This document shows, piece after piece, positions 7,882 through 17,075 of a stretch of DNA of 64,000 nucleotides. The position numbers and the translations under genes are program-made. This DNA comes from Candidatus Jordarchaeales archaeon (GTDB taxonomy: Archaea; Asgardarchaeota; Jordiarchaeia; Jordiarchaeales; Freyrarchaeaceae): assembly GCA_038889235.1 (NCBI GenBank), contig JAWAHN010000003.1, positions 115,703 through 179,702 on the forward strand, in the 5' to 3' direction. Within the stretch, counting starts at the first letter, position 1. The number at the start of each line of letters is the position of its first letter. The notes below the pieces were generated by a model. It was not told the origin of the DNA. It saw nothing but the letters and a program-made list of their open reading frames with translations, and searched no databases.

Positions 7882-9237
7882 GTGTCTTTGTTATGGGAAG
7901 TTTTGGAGAGGTCTCAAACTGGTCCTCTCATGAAGGAGGAAGAGTTTGAAACTGAGTTTTTCCCGTCAAAGATAAGGGAGATTGTGAAGGAGCACGGGAT
8001 TAAGTATGACCCGGAAGAAGTCGTTATGACTGATGCGAACATGGCTGACGAGATCTTCGAGGCGGGACTTGAGCTACTACTGGAGGTTGGACTATACAAC
8101 AAGGACACGAAGAGGATAGTGAAGTTCACGGAGGAGGAGATCAAGGAGGTTCTCGCTACGAGGAAGAGGGAGCTCGTTCTCGGGGAGGGGAGAGACCAAA
8201 TAGTCCTGAGGCCTAGGAAGCCGGAGGACAGGGAGCCTCCTAAGACTTTCCTGCCCGCCGGCATACTGACCAGTAACATCGAGCTGTACAAGGCCTATGT
8301 GCTCTCAGCGGCAAAGGAGCCTGTTGCAGATGGACTCATAGCCCTCCCCCTCCAGGGGATAGGTGAACTGAAACCTGTGAGCGGGACTCCCAGCGAAACC
8401 CTCCTCGGACTGACTGAAGGCTTCATCCTCAGAGAAGCAGCTGTGCGCGTAGGTAGGCCTGGAATGTTCCTAGGGATCCCCATGAGCGTGTCGAGCGCAA
8501 AGGCTGTGATGGGCTCTTTCCACCCTGCAGGTTACACGAGGTACAACTGTATGTGCCCGGTTCACATAATACAAGACATGAGGATTGACTATGACAGGCT
8601 TAACTTGGCTTTTTTCGCCCAGCAGAACGGGATAAACCCGTGGATCAGCAGCTGCCCCACGATGTACGCCTATATAGGTGGACCGGAAGAGGCGGCGGTT
8701 GAAGGGATAGCTCACGTCCTCGGAATGATGGCCTATTCCGGTGGCTCCTTTGCTCAAGCCATGAGCGCGACTATTCAGGGGAGGTACGAGGGGAGAGATG
8801 TTTTCTGGGCTAACTCGGCTCAAGCACTCGCCGCTGAGAGGAACATTAGGGTTCCATGGATAAGTTTCGGCGGTGGTGTTACGGGGCAGCAGGCGACCGA
8901 AGTGTCCTTCTATTCAATCGCCGCCACAGTTATAACGAACACTATTTCAGGCATGGAGGGGATGTGGCTTACGGGGGGTGTGCCGGGGATTGAGGGAAGG
9001 TGGGGTGGAGAAGTGGCGAGGGCTGCGGCTGGCATAAAAGTAAGTGACGGAGTAGAGATAGTGAAAGAGCTGCTTAAGAGGTACGAGGACAAGGCGAAAG
9101 TCGGGTTGCCGAGCGAGACGCTAATACTAGAAAAGTACGACATGAAAACTCTTACACCGAAGAAGGAGTACGTCGAACTCTACTCGAGGATGAAGAAGGA
9201 ATTACAGGACATGGGCCTAGAGTATGAAGCGTGGTGA
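7882..9237 (+). CDS. Monomethylamine methyltransferase (MtmB) homologue without pyrrolysine
   Basis: The 451-residue protein has the length of MtmB and shares its segments: MADEIFEAGLELLLEVGLY, RIVKFTEEEI, ELVLGEGRD, a GRPGM segment near residue 192, and a C-terminal GGEVARAAAG plus VKTLTPTEEY-like tail (MKTLTPKKEY). MtmB moves the methyl group of monomethylamine to a corrinoid protein and uses pyrrolysine, encoded by an in-frame UAG. Here the reading frame is uninterrupted, and the matching region (about residues 215-225, GYTRYNCMC) has ordinary residues. The substrate is therefore probably not monomethylamine. Start is GTG with a G-rich ribosome site. Divergent from the flavoprotein-corrinoid-MtrH operon, which should supply its methyl acceptor. 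Confidence 0.85.
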   Translation: MSLLWEVLERSQTGPLMKEEEFETEFFPSKIREIVKEHGIKYDPEEVVMTDANMADEIFEAGLELLLEVGLYNKDTKRIVKFTEEEIKEVLATRKRELVLGEGRDQIVLRPRKPEDREPPKTFLPAGILTSNIELYKAYVLSAAKEPVADGLIALPLQGIGELKPVSGTPSETLLGLTEGFILREAAVRVGRPGMFLGIPMSVSSAKAVMGSFHPAGYTRYNCMCPVHIIQDMRIDYDRLNLAFFAQQNGINPWISSCPTMYAYIGGPEEAAVEGIAHVLGMMAYSGGSFAQAMSATIQGRYEGRDVFWANSAQALAAERNIRVPWISFGGGVTGQQATEVSFYSIAATVITNTISGMEGMWLTGGVPGIEGRWGGEVARAAAGIKVSDGVEIVKELLKRYEDKAKVGLPSETLILEKYDMKTLTPKKEYVELYSRMKKELQDMGLEYEAW

Positions 9238-9264
9238 ACTTAAGTAGACAAGTCCATTTCCCCC

Positions 9265-9270
9265 TTTTTT
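9265..9270. terminator. T-run between convergent genes
   Basis: CCCCCTTTTTT lies between the convergent MtmB-like gene and the lipoate operon. Archaeal terminators are often simple T-runs; this one would serve the plus strand. Confidence 0.35.
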
Positions 9271-9287
9271 CTCCCACCTCACCAGCT

Positions 9288-10328
9288 TTAGAGTATTCTG
9301 CGAAGCTCGCGTCTAACGAATGCCTCCCTCTTTTCGTCGTCTAATTTGTTCGTTAATTGTGAAAGACTCTTTACGAGGAGTGTTATGCCATCCACATCGT
9401 CCACGTACCTTTCCAGGGGGTTGTCTTCATGCTCTAGGGCGCGCGCAGCAGCCGTGCCTGTCTCTACGGCGAACCTAATGCCCTCCCCAGAAAACGGGTT
9501 GCAGAAGCCCCCCGCGTCGCCTACGAGGAGCACGTTCCCCTGCCCGTGTAAGACCGTCCCCTGCGGTATAAACCAGTGCTCCCTCCTCAACAATCTACGC
9601 AGCTTAAACCCTAGTCCCTCTAAAACCTCTTTGACCTTCCCGATGCTGGATTTAGCTTCTCTAAGCGTCGACGCCCCAGACCCCACTATGAAAAAGTCTC
9701 CTTTAGGTATCAGGTAACCGTAAAGGGGGGTAATGTTTCTCCCCAGGAGGAGCATGTAGAAGCACTCTTCGAGCTCACCGTCACCCTTCCAGTGCTCTTG
9801 GACAACGGATGCTGTTTTGAAATGAGCCCCGGGGAACAAGGTCCGCCTAGCCTTCGAAAAAACCCCGTCCGCCCCAACCAGGAATCTCGCCTCAATTCTT
9901 TCCACCCGCCCCCCAAGTTTAACCGCGACAGTCACTTCGCCCCCGTGCTGCTTAATGTCCACGAGGCGGGCGCCGTAGAGCAGCTCGACCCCCCTACTCT
10001 CTGCCTCTCTCCTAAGCCATTTGTCGAACGCGTGTCTTTCAATGTTCACAAGCCTGTAACTTTTCACGCGCCCCCTGTAGCCGCTCGGGGAAACATAGAA
10101 TAAGCCTAGCTTGCCGGGCGTGCTTAGAACGCTCTTAGGCAGACTTAGGCCTAGTTCGTGTGCGAGGACGTCTACGCACACCTCGGTTAGCACTCCCCCG
10201 CACGGCTTACACGCCTGAACACTGCCTTTCTCCACTAGCAGGGTGTTGTAGCCTTCCTCAGCCGACTTTATTGCTGCACTCGCCCCCGCTGGGCCAGCTC
10301 CGGCTACTATTAAGTCGTATTTTTTCAA
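9288..10328 (-). CDS. Geranylgeranyl-reductase-family FAD protein, LipT-like
   Basis: The 346-residue protein starts with an FAD dinucleotide fold (DLIVAGAGPAGASAAIKSAEEG, read in two parts). It has the KPCGGVL segment and the GDAGGFCNPFSGEGIRFAVETG segment of the geranylgeranyl reductase family. Such proteins reduce isoprenoid chains. However, a member called LipT is found in gene clusters for the LipS1/LipS2 lipoate pathway and is proposed to supply electrons. The gene overlaps the lipoate-ligase gene by 4 bases (ATGA) and follows two radical SAM genes, so LipT is the better reading. A lipid role cannot be excluded. Confidence 0.75.
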   Translation of the reverse strand: MKKYDLIVAGAGPAGASAAIKSAEEGYNTLLVEKGSVQACKPCGGVLTEVCVDVLAHELGLSLPKSVLSTPGKLGLFYVSPSGYRGRVKSYRLVNIERHAFDKWLRREAESRGVELLYGARLVDIKQHGGEVTVAVKLGGRVERIEARFLVGADGVFSKARRTLFPGAHFKTASVVQEHWKGDGELEECFYMLLLGRNITPLYGYLIPKGDFFIVGSGASTLREAKSSIGKVKEVLEGLGFKLRRLLRREHWFIPQGTVLHGQGNVLLVGDAGGFCNPFSGEGIRFAVETGTAAARALEHEDNPLERYVDDVDGITLLVKSLSQLTNKLDDEKREAFVRRELRRIL

Positions 10329-11911
10329 CGCTGCTTCTCTCCCTTAAACTTGCAAATACTGCCTATTATCTTGGACAGCGTGTCCAGCTTGAGCCTGGTT
10401 TGAGCCTCAAAGTTCCCCTTGTATGCTTCCTCGCTTTTCCCCAGCTCGTAGCAGGTTTTGTCGTCTATCGTGATTATGAGTCCTGGAACGCCCACTGCTT
10501 CCAGCTCGTCCCTATGTTTCTGGTAGAACGCCTCACAGCAGCACCCTACGAAGCCCCTCGCCCCCTTCTTCTTCATGAAATTAAGGACTTCCATGAGGTG
10601 CTCGAAGTTCTGTATGGTGATCGGGGTTAGCCCGGCTTCCTCAGCCATTCTGTAGGCTTCTCCAACGCTGCAGACGCCGCACTTCTCGCATCCCTCAACT
10701 CTCCTGTAACTGCACTCCACGTGTTTTGCGCAGTAGGGGAGTAGCAGGTAGTCGCATTCTCCTAGTGGCATCATCCAGGCTTTACTTGTTACGGGGAGCA
10801 CGTAGTTTAACTCGTCCCCTCTCAACCCATACTTCTCGTAGTGCAACTTCCCGGCGGCCTCAATTATTAGGTCGGCGACGTCGTCTGGGGAAATGCCGGG
10901 AATACACTCACCCCTCAACTTGAAGAACTCTTTAACCCTTCTGCGTATCTCCTCCTCATCGCATGGTGAAAACTTCAGGGCTGCTTCGAGGTCATATACC
11001 ACTCTGGGTGGGAAGGCGAAGAAGTCTCCTGTTATAAGTACGTGTTTTATGAGGTTTGCCTCTCTATCGACTGTCAGCGCCACTCTTATCAGCCCACCAG
11101 GCTTCTTCGCTATGGAGTAGAGGACCGCCGGTTCATCGGACGACCTCCTGTCCAGGAATACCCAGTCATCGGACTGGAAGTACGGCAGCCTCTCACGTAG
11201 CATTTTCTCCTCCTCTTCGAGGAGGCCTGACTCCTCGAGCTCCACTCCCATCGCTTCCTCGAAGCCGCTTATCAAGCACTCTTTGATCTCCTCGTAGGAT
11301 GGCTTATAGCCGAGCTCCCACGACAAGCAGGTGACCCTCTCCCTCACCGACTGTATCTCCTTGTCCTTAAGCTTGACGACAGGTATTCTTAACGCTTTGA
11401 TCATCGTTTCAACGTCGAAGTCGACGAGCAACGTCCCCTGGAACAGTATCGCCCCACCCCTCTCCGTTCCTCCTGTCCCCGAGATCTTCCTGCCCTCAAC
11501 CTCTATGTCGTTCTTCGGGCGGAATGAGGCCCTAACCCCTAGCTTCTCCAGAGCCTTAATGGCGCCGGCGCACATTATTCTGAAAAGGGACTCGATGCTT
11601 CCATATGGCGGGATATCACTCTTCGAAGCAATTACTTCCCAGCCGACGGACTCCTCGTCGAAGTATATCGCGCCGCCACCAGTGATCCTCCTGTTCACAT
11701 GTATTCCTTTCTCCTTAACGTAGTCCATCCTCACCTCCTGCGTGACATCCTGGTGGTAGCCTACAAGTACGGCTGGGGGCTTGAACCTCAAGAGGCGGAA
11801 GGTGTTCGGGCTAACACCCCTCGCCTTACACTCAAGTAGGACGTCGTCAAGCGCCATGTTCTCCGCGGCTGTTCTGAGCCCGGTATCCAGGAGACGCCAG
11901 ACAGCCCTCAA
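10325..11911 (-). CDS. Lipoate-protein ligase LplA-LplB fused to a DUF116 Cys-rich domain
   Basis: Residues about 1-235 form a lipoate/octanoate ligase (RRITGGGAIYF, PKNDIEVEGRKISGTGG with the catalytic Lys, and LFQGTLLVD). About 240-345 is an LplB-like accessory domain. About 370-528 is a DUF116 domain with many Cys (LPYCAKHVECSYR, CEKCGVC, GCCCEAFY), which may bind an Fe-S cluster or metal. The ligase would load octanoate or lipoate on lipoyl domain proteins. I chose TTG at 11909-11911: it overlaps the upstream stop as TTGA, and GGAG lies 8 bases ahead. It is part of a tight operon with two radical SAM proteins and a LipT-like flavoprotein. No lipoyl-domain target is in the window. Confidence 0.85.
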   Translation of the reverse strand: MRAVWRLLDTGLRTAAENMALDDVLLECKARGVSPNTFRLLRFKPPAVLVGYHQDVTQEVRMDYVKEKGIHVNRRITGGGAIYFDEESVGWEVIASKSDIPPYGSIESLFRIMCAGAIKALEKLGVRASFRPKNDIEVEGRKISGTGGTERGGAILFQGTLLVDFDVETMIKALRIPVVKLKDKEIQSVRERVTCLSWELGYKPSYEEIKECLISGFEEAMGVELEESGLLEEEEKMLRERLPYFQSDDWVFLDRRSSDEPAVLYSIAKKPGGLIRVALTVDREANLIKHVLITGDFFAFPPRVVYDLEAALKFSPCDEEEIRRRVKEFFKLRGECIPGISPDDVADLIIEAAGKLHYEKYGLRGDELNYVLPVTSKAWMMPLGECDYLLLPYCAKHVECSYRRVEGCEKCGVCSVGEAYRMAEEAGLTPITIQNFEHLMEVLNFMKKKGARGFVGCCCEAFYQKHRDELEAVGVPGLIITIDDKTCYELGKSEEAYKGNFEAQTRLKLDTLSKIIGSICKFKGEKQR

Positions 11912-12918
11912 TTTTTCACTCTCCAAGCGAGTGAGCAACATTCATCGTGAAACACAACCGACAAACCCCTCTTGACCGACAAGCGGTAGGCTGCCTCCGA
12001 CGGGTAGGCTATCCCGTTTACCCCGGCTTTCACTCCTAGCACGTCTAAGGCCCCCCCATACCTCCCCCTAGGCCTAGCACATCCTAGGAGCAGCGGGGTT
12101 TTAGGCTTCGCCATCCTAGCGGCGACGACAACCCTCAACACGTCTCTTAAGGGGGGCGGTGGCGTCTTTTCCATCGGAGTGGCCTCGAGGGGCATCAATA
12201 CGACTATGACGAGCGACGCTATCTTTCTCTCGCAGACGGCTTTCAGCGCTTCTCTCTCCCCCCTCAGCCTGCCCCCCTGTAGTCCGACCACCACGTGGGG
12301 AGCTAGCGGGACGCCGTGTTGCTCCAGTAGTTCAAGCGAGTGAACGTAGTCCTCCACGCTCCGGTTCAAATGGAGCACCCCCCTTATGGTTTCATTTGAG
12401 CCGACGACGTCTATCATGGCGCAGTCCACGCCTGCTGAGGCGAGCCCTTCAGCGGTCTCCTCGTCGACCAGTCCCGTGTGAACGACGACGCTCAACCCCA
12501 ACTCCTCCTTGATTCTCCTCATCACTTTGAAAAAGGGTTTCAGTGGAACACTGCCGTCGGCAAGACTTCCACCGCTGACGAGGATACCCGTCCCTCCCTC
12601 CTCCCTCACTTTCAGGGCGACCTCGTAAAGCTTCTCCGGGCTCCCCGCCGGCAACATCCTCCTCAGTAGTCTGCCCCTGCAGTGGTCACAGTTCAGCTGG
12701 CACACCTTTCCCGTCACGGATACAGCGGGGAAGCGGTATGGGTTCATCGCCCTATAGAAACTCGCCTCGAAGTGGACCATTCCCGGGAAGTAGAAGTGGA
12801 TGACGTCTGGGAAGTTTTCAGACCTAACCTTGTAGGCTGACCTCAGTAGGTGCGTCAGCTCTTCGGGGCTGCACTCGAAAGGTCGGTCGACGGCCTGGCT
12901 GCAACGCGGGCTACTCAT
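11908..12918 (-). CDS. Radical SAM protein, candidate LipS1/LipS2-type lipoyl synthase subunit
   Basis: The 336-residue protein has a CxxxCxxC cluster motif at VCQLNCDHCRG (about residues 73-80) for a [4Fe-4S] cluster that cleaves S-adenosylmethionine, and a GGSLADG SAM-binding segment. Two Cys near the C-terminus (DECCSL) could hold an auxiliary cluster. In Thermococcus two different radical SAM proteins together insert sulfur into octanoyl chains, and their genes cluster with a ligase. The arrangement here matches that pathway. Which of the two is LipS1 and which LipS2 is not decided. The gene overlaps its upstream partner by 8 bases. Confidence 0.75.
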   Translation of the reverse strand: MSSPRCSQAVDRPFECSPEELTHLLRSAYKVRSENFPDVIHFYFPGMVHFEASFYRAMNPYRFPAVSVTGKVCQLNCDHCRGRLLRRMLPAGSPEKLYEVALKVREEGGTGILVSGGSLADGSVPLKPFFKVMRRIKEELGLSVVVHTGLVDEETAEGLASAGVDCAMIDVVGSNETIRGVLHLNRSVEDYVHSLELLEQHGVPLAPHVVVGLQGGRLRGEREALKAVCERKIASLVIVVLMPLEATPMEKTPPPPLRDVLRVVVAARMAKPKTPLLLGCARPRGRYGGALDVLGVKAGVNGIAYPSEAAYRLSVKRGLSVVFHDECCSLAWRVKN

Positions 12919-14032
12919 CTATCGCCGCCACCTCTCGCACCCACACTTTGACGGGTGTGTCCGAGTAGTCTCTCAGCTGCAGCTTAATTATTTCCACGTC
13001 CTCCCTTCCCGGTTTGAATGGGTAGTTTCTCATCTCTCCTATGTAAGCTTGGTACGGTGTAAAGTCTGAGAAAGGCCTGTTGCACGCGTTCTCCCTGTTC
13101 TTGCTCGAGCAGCCCGAAGTCATGAAGGGTAGCCCGCTCTCGACGACCTTTTCGTAGACACTGTCGGTGACTCCGAAACCTGTGATTCGCCCCCTTTCGT
13201 CGAACTCCATGTCCTCAAACCTAGAGATACCCTTGTTTATGAGGTACCTTGCAAGTTGAACCCTCCTGTAGCTGCCTATGGGAGGCTGAGGCATTGACTC
13301 TAGAAGGGAGCCTGCTTCCGGGAAGAAGGAGAAGAGGTGTGTTAGCGCGCCCATGTCATAGGCGGCCTGAATCGTCTGAACCGCCTCCCTCTCCGTCTCC
13401 CCTAACCCAACTATCAAGTGGATTCCAACGTTAAATGCGCCGAAAACGTCCACCGACTCCTCTACAGTTTTCCAGTATTTCTCCCACTTGTGCGGTCCCT
13501 TGACGCCGCGCCCCCTAAGCTTCTCGAACAGCTCGGGTGTAGCCGCGTCCACGGCAACGCCTACCTTGTCGACCCCTGCGCTTTTAGCACTCCACAGCCA
13601 ATCCCTGTCCACTATGGTCGGCGAAATTAGGGCTGAGATCTCGTCAATCACCTCTCTAACGGCTTCTACGACTTTCAGCGTGTCCTCCCTAGCCCTCCTG
13701 TGTGTAATCATGGAGACGCAGGCGCGCTCAACGTGCGGACAAGCTCCCTCAGCGACCCTTCTCACAACATCCGCGAGGGGGACCACCGGCCAATCAACAC
13801 GTATAAAGCTGCGCGCACTCCAAGACCAGCCGGAGCTCCTGGACCTTGAAAGTCCGCAGTAGGCACACCTACCGACGCAGCCATCGTTATATGTCAGGAG
13901 CAGGTTCAAGCAGTAGAGCTTCGTCTCCCTAAAAAACCTTCCGCGGCATAGACCCAGTGTGATAGCTGCCGCCAAGCTGACCCTCACGTATTCAGGCGAC
14001 TCGCCAAACAACACTTCGCCGGCTTCACTCAA
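12911..14032 (-). CDS. Radical SAM protein (biotin-synthase-like), candidate LipS1/LipS2 partner
   Basis: The 373-residue protein carries the radical SAM motif GCVGRCAYCG at about residues 55-62, followed by a TIM-barrel region (GVAVDAATPELFEKLRGRG; GIHLIVGLGETEREAV) as in biotin and lipoyl synthases. A Cys-containing C-terminal segment (TSGCSSKNRENACNRPF) may hold an auxiliary cluster used as the sulfur source. It is the first gene of the four-gene operon with the ligase and LipT-like protein, which supports a sulfur-insertion role in lipoate assembly. A biotin-synthase role is less likely because no bio genes are near. Confidence 0.75.
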   Translation of the reverse strand: MSEAGEVLFGESPEYVRVSLAAAITLGLCRGRFFRETKLYCLNLLLTYNDGCVGRCAYCGLSRSRSSGWSWSARSFIRVDWPVVPLADVVRRVAEGACPHVERACVSMITHRRAREDTLKVVEAVREVIDEISALISPTIVDRDWLWSAKSAGVDKVGVAVDAATPELFEKLRGRGVKGPHKWEKYWKTVEESVDVFGAFNVGIHLIVGLGETEREAVQTIQAAYDMGALTHLFSFFPEAGSLLESMPQPPIGSYRRVQLARYLINKGISRFEDMEFDERGRITGFGVTDSVYEKVVESGLPFMTSGCSSKNRENACNRPFSDFTPYQAYIGEMRNYPFKPGREDVEIIKLQLRDYSDTPVKVWVREVAAIDE

Positions 14033-14384
14033 CGGAGCTCACCGCCATAAAATCGGAGGCGACGAGAAATAAAGATTCCTAGAGGTTTTAGGAGCCGGAT
14101 CCTTGACCGCCGCGATGTACAGATTCGCCGTCAACATGCCGAGAAACCTTTTTCACAGTCACCACGGCTACACCAGGAGACGGGCAACAAGAGAAGGGCA
14201 CAATGCCCTTCAGAGTTGCGTTTCCACGCCAATACCCCCCTTCACGACCCCTGCTATCCGGGGGAGCATAAAACCAGAGGGATTATCCAACCACTTAACC
14301 GGGCAGATTGCCGCCTTAACAAGTGACAGGTGGTTGTCCACGGGTAGAAAGGAATGAGCGTCTTCGATGAAATGGTGGACGCGT
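14033..14384. other. Intergenic region between lipoate and ilv operons
   Basis: About 350 bases without a convincing gene. It holds the promoter of the lipoate operon near 14040-14080 (AT-rich GAAATAAAG) and a strong small hairpin. An 84-codon frame on the plus strand (14103-14357) has no family features or ribosome site and is not called. Confidence 0.5.
14193..14211. other. Perfect hairpin (8-base stem, 3-base loop)
   Basis: GAAGGGCA-CAA-TGCCCTTC is a perfect stem-loop in the gap downstream of ilvD. There is no T-run after it, so it may be part of the ilv operon 3' end, an RNA element, or a protein-binding palindrome. Confidence 0.35.
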
Positions 14385-16046
14385 CTAGCCTAGCACCGCT
14401 CCTGAACTAGCTGACGAAACGCTTTTCAGGTACCTTTTAAGGTAGCCTTTCTTCGCATGCTCCGGCGGGCTCCAGCTCCACTTCTTGCGCCGCTCTTCAA
14501 GCTCCTCGCGTGGCAGCAAGACGTCTAGCCTCCTGTTTGGTAGGTCTATTCTGACTATGTCGCCGTCCCTTAGTAGAGCTATTGGTCCGCCCTCAGCTGC
14601 CTCCGGTGATATGTGGCCGACACTTATGCCTCTCGTAGCCCCCGAGAAGCGCCCGTCTGTGAGCAGTGCTACTTTTTCGCCCAGCCCCATGCCCGAAACA
14701 GCGGCAGTAACAGACAACATTTCCCTCATACCTGGACCGCCACGCGGCCCCTCATACCTTATCACCAGTATGTCTCCTTCCTCTATTCCTCCGCTCATTA
14801 CAGCCTTCATGCAGGGCTCCTCTCCATCGAACACTTTGACTGGCCCCTCCATGACAACATTCTCGTTCTTCAAGCCTGACAACTTTATCACACTTCCTCC
14901 GGGGGCCAGTGTTCCCTTGAGAATCGCTATCGCTCCATGCGCCCGGACGGGGCTACTAGCAGGCCTTATGACGTCCCTTCTTAGGACGTGCGCTTTATCA
15001 ACGGAGTCTCTCAGGGTGCCGTAGACTGTTCTGGCGTCAAGGTTCACGTGGCCCTTTAGCTCTAAGAGCAGTGCTGGTATTCCACCGGCTTCTTCTAAGT
15101 CCTCCATCGTGTGGCTTCCTCCTGGGACAAGCGTGCACAGCTGGGGTGTCGACCTACTCACCTCCTCGAAGACGTCGATCTCAAGTTTCACGCCGGCTTC
15201 CGCGGCTATCGCTGGGAGGTGTAGGACGGTGTTCGTTGAGCCGCCGAGGGCCACGTCAACTGCTATAGCGTTTCTGAACGCTTCCTCGCTCATCACGTCC
15301 CTCGGTTTGACATCCTCCTTTACTAGTTTGACGGCTAGCCTGCCGGTCTCGACAGCTATGCGCTCCTTCTTTGCTGAGCAGGCTGAGGCTGTTGCGCAGC
15401 CCGGGAGGGACATTCCGAGAGCCTCTGTTAGGCATGCCATCGTGTTGGCTGTGAACAAGCCGTTGCACGACCCAGCCCCCGGGCATGCGACGTCCTCCAT
15501 CGCCTTGAGCTCTTCGATCGCAAGTTCCCCTCTCTTAAAACGCCCCACAGCCTCGAACATGCTCGCAACGCCTATTCTTTGCCCCTTGTAGACGCCTGAA
15601 GGCATCGGTCCCCCCGTCAGTACAACTGAGGGTATGTTCACCCTAGCCGCGGCCATAAGCATGCCCGGCGTGATCTTGTCGCAGTTCGTTATGAGCACCA
15701 TCCCGTCAAACCTGTGTGCTTCGACAACGAGCTCCACGGAGTCGGCTATGACTTCCCTTGACGGGAGCGAGTAGCGCATGCCGGCGTGCCCCATGGCTAT
15801 TCCGTCGCATATAGCTATGGTGTTAACTTCGAATGGTACGCCTCCCGCGGCTCTCACGCCCATCTTAACGAGCTCAGCCAGCCTCTTCAAGTGGATGTGT
15901 CCCGGAACTATCTCGCTGTAACTGTTGACCACAGCTATGAACGGCTTTTCGAGGTCTTCATCCGTCACGCCGAGCGCTTTGAGAAGCGCTCTATGAGGGG
16001 CTCTCTCGACGCCCCTTTTAACCTCCTCGCTTCTCAAACACGACAA
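14385..16046 (-). CDS. ilvD: Dihydroxy-acid dehydratase
   Basis: The 553-residue protein dehydrates 2,3-dihydroxy-3-methylbutanoate and its methylpentanoate analogue to the 2-oxo acids of valine and isoleucine synthesis. Fe-S cluster Cys are seen in [11 protein letters not shown] and [17 protein letters not shown], and the C-terminal barrel has [13 protein letters not shown]. Length is normal for IlvD. It is the last gene of the cimA-ilvB-ilvN-ilvC-ilvD operon, 42 bases after ilvC. Start is ATG at 16044-16046, although GTG and TTG alternatives nearby cannot be excluded. Confidence 0.97.
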   Translation of the reverse strand: MSCLRSEEVKRGVERAPHRALLKALGVTDEDLEKPFIAVVNSYSEIVPGHIHLKRLAELVKMGVRAAGGVPFEVNTIAICDGIAMGHAGMRYSLPSREVIADSVELVVEAHRFDGMVLITNCDKITPGMLMAAARVNIPSVVLTGGPMPSGVYKGQRIGVASMFEAVGRFKRGELAIEELKAMEDVACPGAGSCNGLFTANTMACLTEALGMSLPGCATASACSAKKERIAVETGRLAVKLVKEDVKPRDVMSEEAFRNAIAVDVALGGSTNTVLHLPAIAAEAGVKLEIDVFEEVSRSTPQLCTLVPGGSHTMEDLEEAGGIPALLLELKGHVNLDARTVYGTLRDSVDKAHVLRRDVIRPASSPVRAHGAIAILKGTLAPGGSVIKLSGLKNENVVMEGPVKVFDGEEPCMKAVMSGGIEEGDILVIRYEGPRGGPGMREMLSVTAAVSGMGLGEKVALLTDGRFSGATRGISVGHISPEAAEGGPIALLRDGDIVRIDLPNRRLDVLLPREELEERRKKWSWSPPEHAKKGYLKRYLKSVSSASSGAVLG

Positions 16047-16088
16047 CCTCCCGAAGGGTAAAAAGAGGGTGAGACGCGTGGAGGGTGG

Positions 16089-17075
16089 CTATTTCTCTAT
16101 CCCGGCTAGCTTTCTCAGGTTTTTCCCGACGACTTCTATTTGGTGGCTCGCCATTTTTTCCATTAACTCTTTGAGCTTCTTCTGCCCCGACCTGTACTCT
16201 TCAACCCACTCCTTGGTGAAGGATCCATCTTTAACCCTTTTCGCCGCCTTCTTCATGTTCTTTTTGACTCTGTCGTCTATCACTTTTGGCCCGACGGTTA
16301 GCCCACCATACTTGGCTGTGTCGCTGACAGCCATCAGCATTCCCGTTATGCCGCCCCTGTATATCATGTCCATTATTAGCTTCGCCTCGTTGAGCACCTC
16401 GAAGTATGCAACCTCCGGCTGGTATCCTTCCTCGACTAGGACCTCGAAGCCCTTCTTTATGAGCTCCATAAGTCCCCCGACGAGGACGCACTGCTCACCT
16501 ATGAGGTCTGTTTCAACCTCCTCCTTGAAAGTTGTCTCTATTGCTCCCGCCCTCGTCGCTCCTATCGCCTTAGCTATTGCTAGGGCTACCTTCATGGCGT
16601 TTCCGGTGTAGTCCTGGTGGACTGCGACCAGTGCTGGCGCCCCGAACCCTTGAAGGTAGAGCTCTCTAACCATGGCGCCCGGGCTCTTGGGGGCTACCAT
16701 GAAGACGTCAACTGTTCTTGGCGGTTTTATTAACCCATAGTAGATGTTGAAGGCGTGGGCAAACCCTAAGGCGGCTCCTTCTTTAAGGTTTGGCGCCACG
16801 TGCTTCTCGTAGACTTCCGGTTGAGCCATGTCGGGGATGAGCATTAAGATTATGTCGGCTCTCCTGACGGCGTCGCTTATTTCGAAAACTTTGAACCCGT
16901 CTGCCGAAGCGGCTTCCCAGGACTTTCCCTTCCTGAGCCCGATTATCACGTTGACGCCACTGTCTCTCAGGTTTAGCGCTTGGGCTCTACCCTGACTCCC
17001 GTAGCCTACTACCGCCACGGTTCGCCCGTCGAGTATTGAGGAGTCGACATCCTTATCCTTGAATATTTTAGCCAT
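16089..17075 (-). CDS. ilvC: Ketol-acid reductoisomerase (class I)
   Basis: The 328-residue enzyme isomerises and reduces acetolactate or acetohydroxybutyrate with NAD(P)H. The N-terminal nucleotide fold reads [15 protein letters not shown], followed by a short LRKGKSW specificity loop, then the all-helical knotted C-terminal domain (about 185-328) with the metal and substrate Glu/Asp. The length is that of the short class I form. It overlaps ilvN by 8 bases, which indicates coupled translation in the ilv operon. Confidence 0.97.
   Translation of the reverse strand: MAKIFKDKDVDSSILDGRTVAVVGYGSQGRAQALNLRDSGVNVIIGLRKGKSWEAASADGFKVFEISDAVRRADIILMLIPDMAQPEVYEKHVAPNLKEGAALGFAHAFNIYYGLIKPPRTVDVFMVAPKSPGAMVRELYLQGFGAPALVAVHQDYTGNAMKVALAIAKAIGATRAGAIETTFKEEVETDLIGEQCVLVGGLMELIKKGFEVLVEEGYQPEVAYFEVLNEAKLIMDMIYRGGITGMLMAVSDTAKYGGLTVGPKVIDDRVKKNMKKAAKRVKDGSFTKEWVEEYRSGQKKLKELMEKMASHQIEVVGKNLRKLAGIEK

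Noticed and set aside
7882-9237. Pyrrolysine (in-frame UAG) in the MtmB-like and MttB-like genes
   Set aside because: Both frames are uninterrupted; no UAG lies in frame at the matching sites, and no pyl genes were seen.
14103-14357. An 84-codon plus-strand frame between the lipoate and ilv operons
   Set aside because: No ribosome site, no family features, atypical residue use; treated as intergenic.
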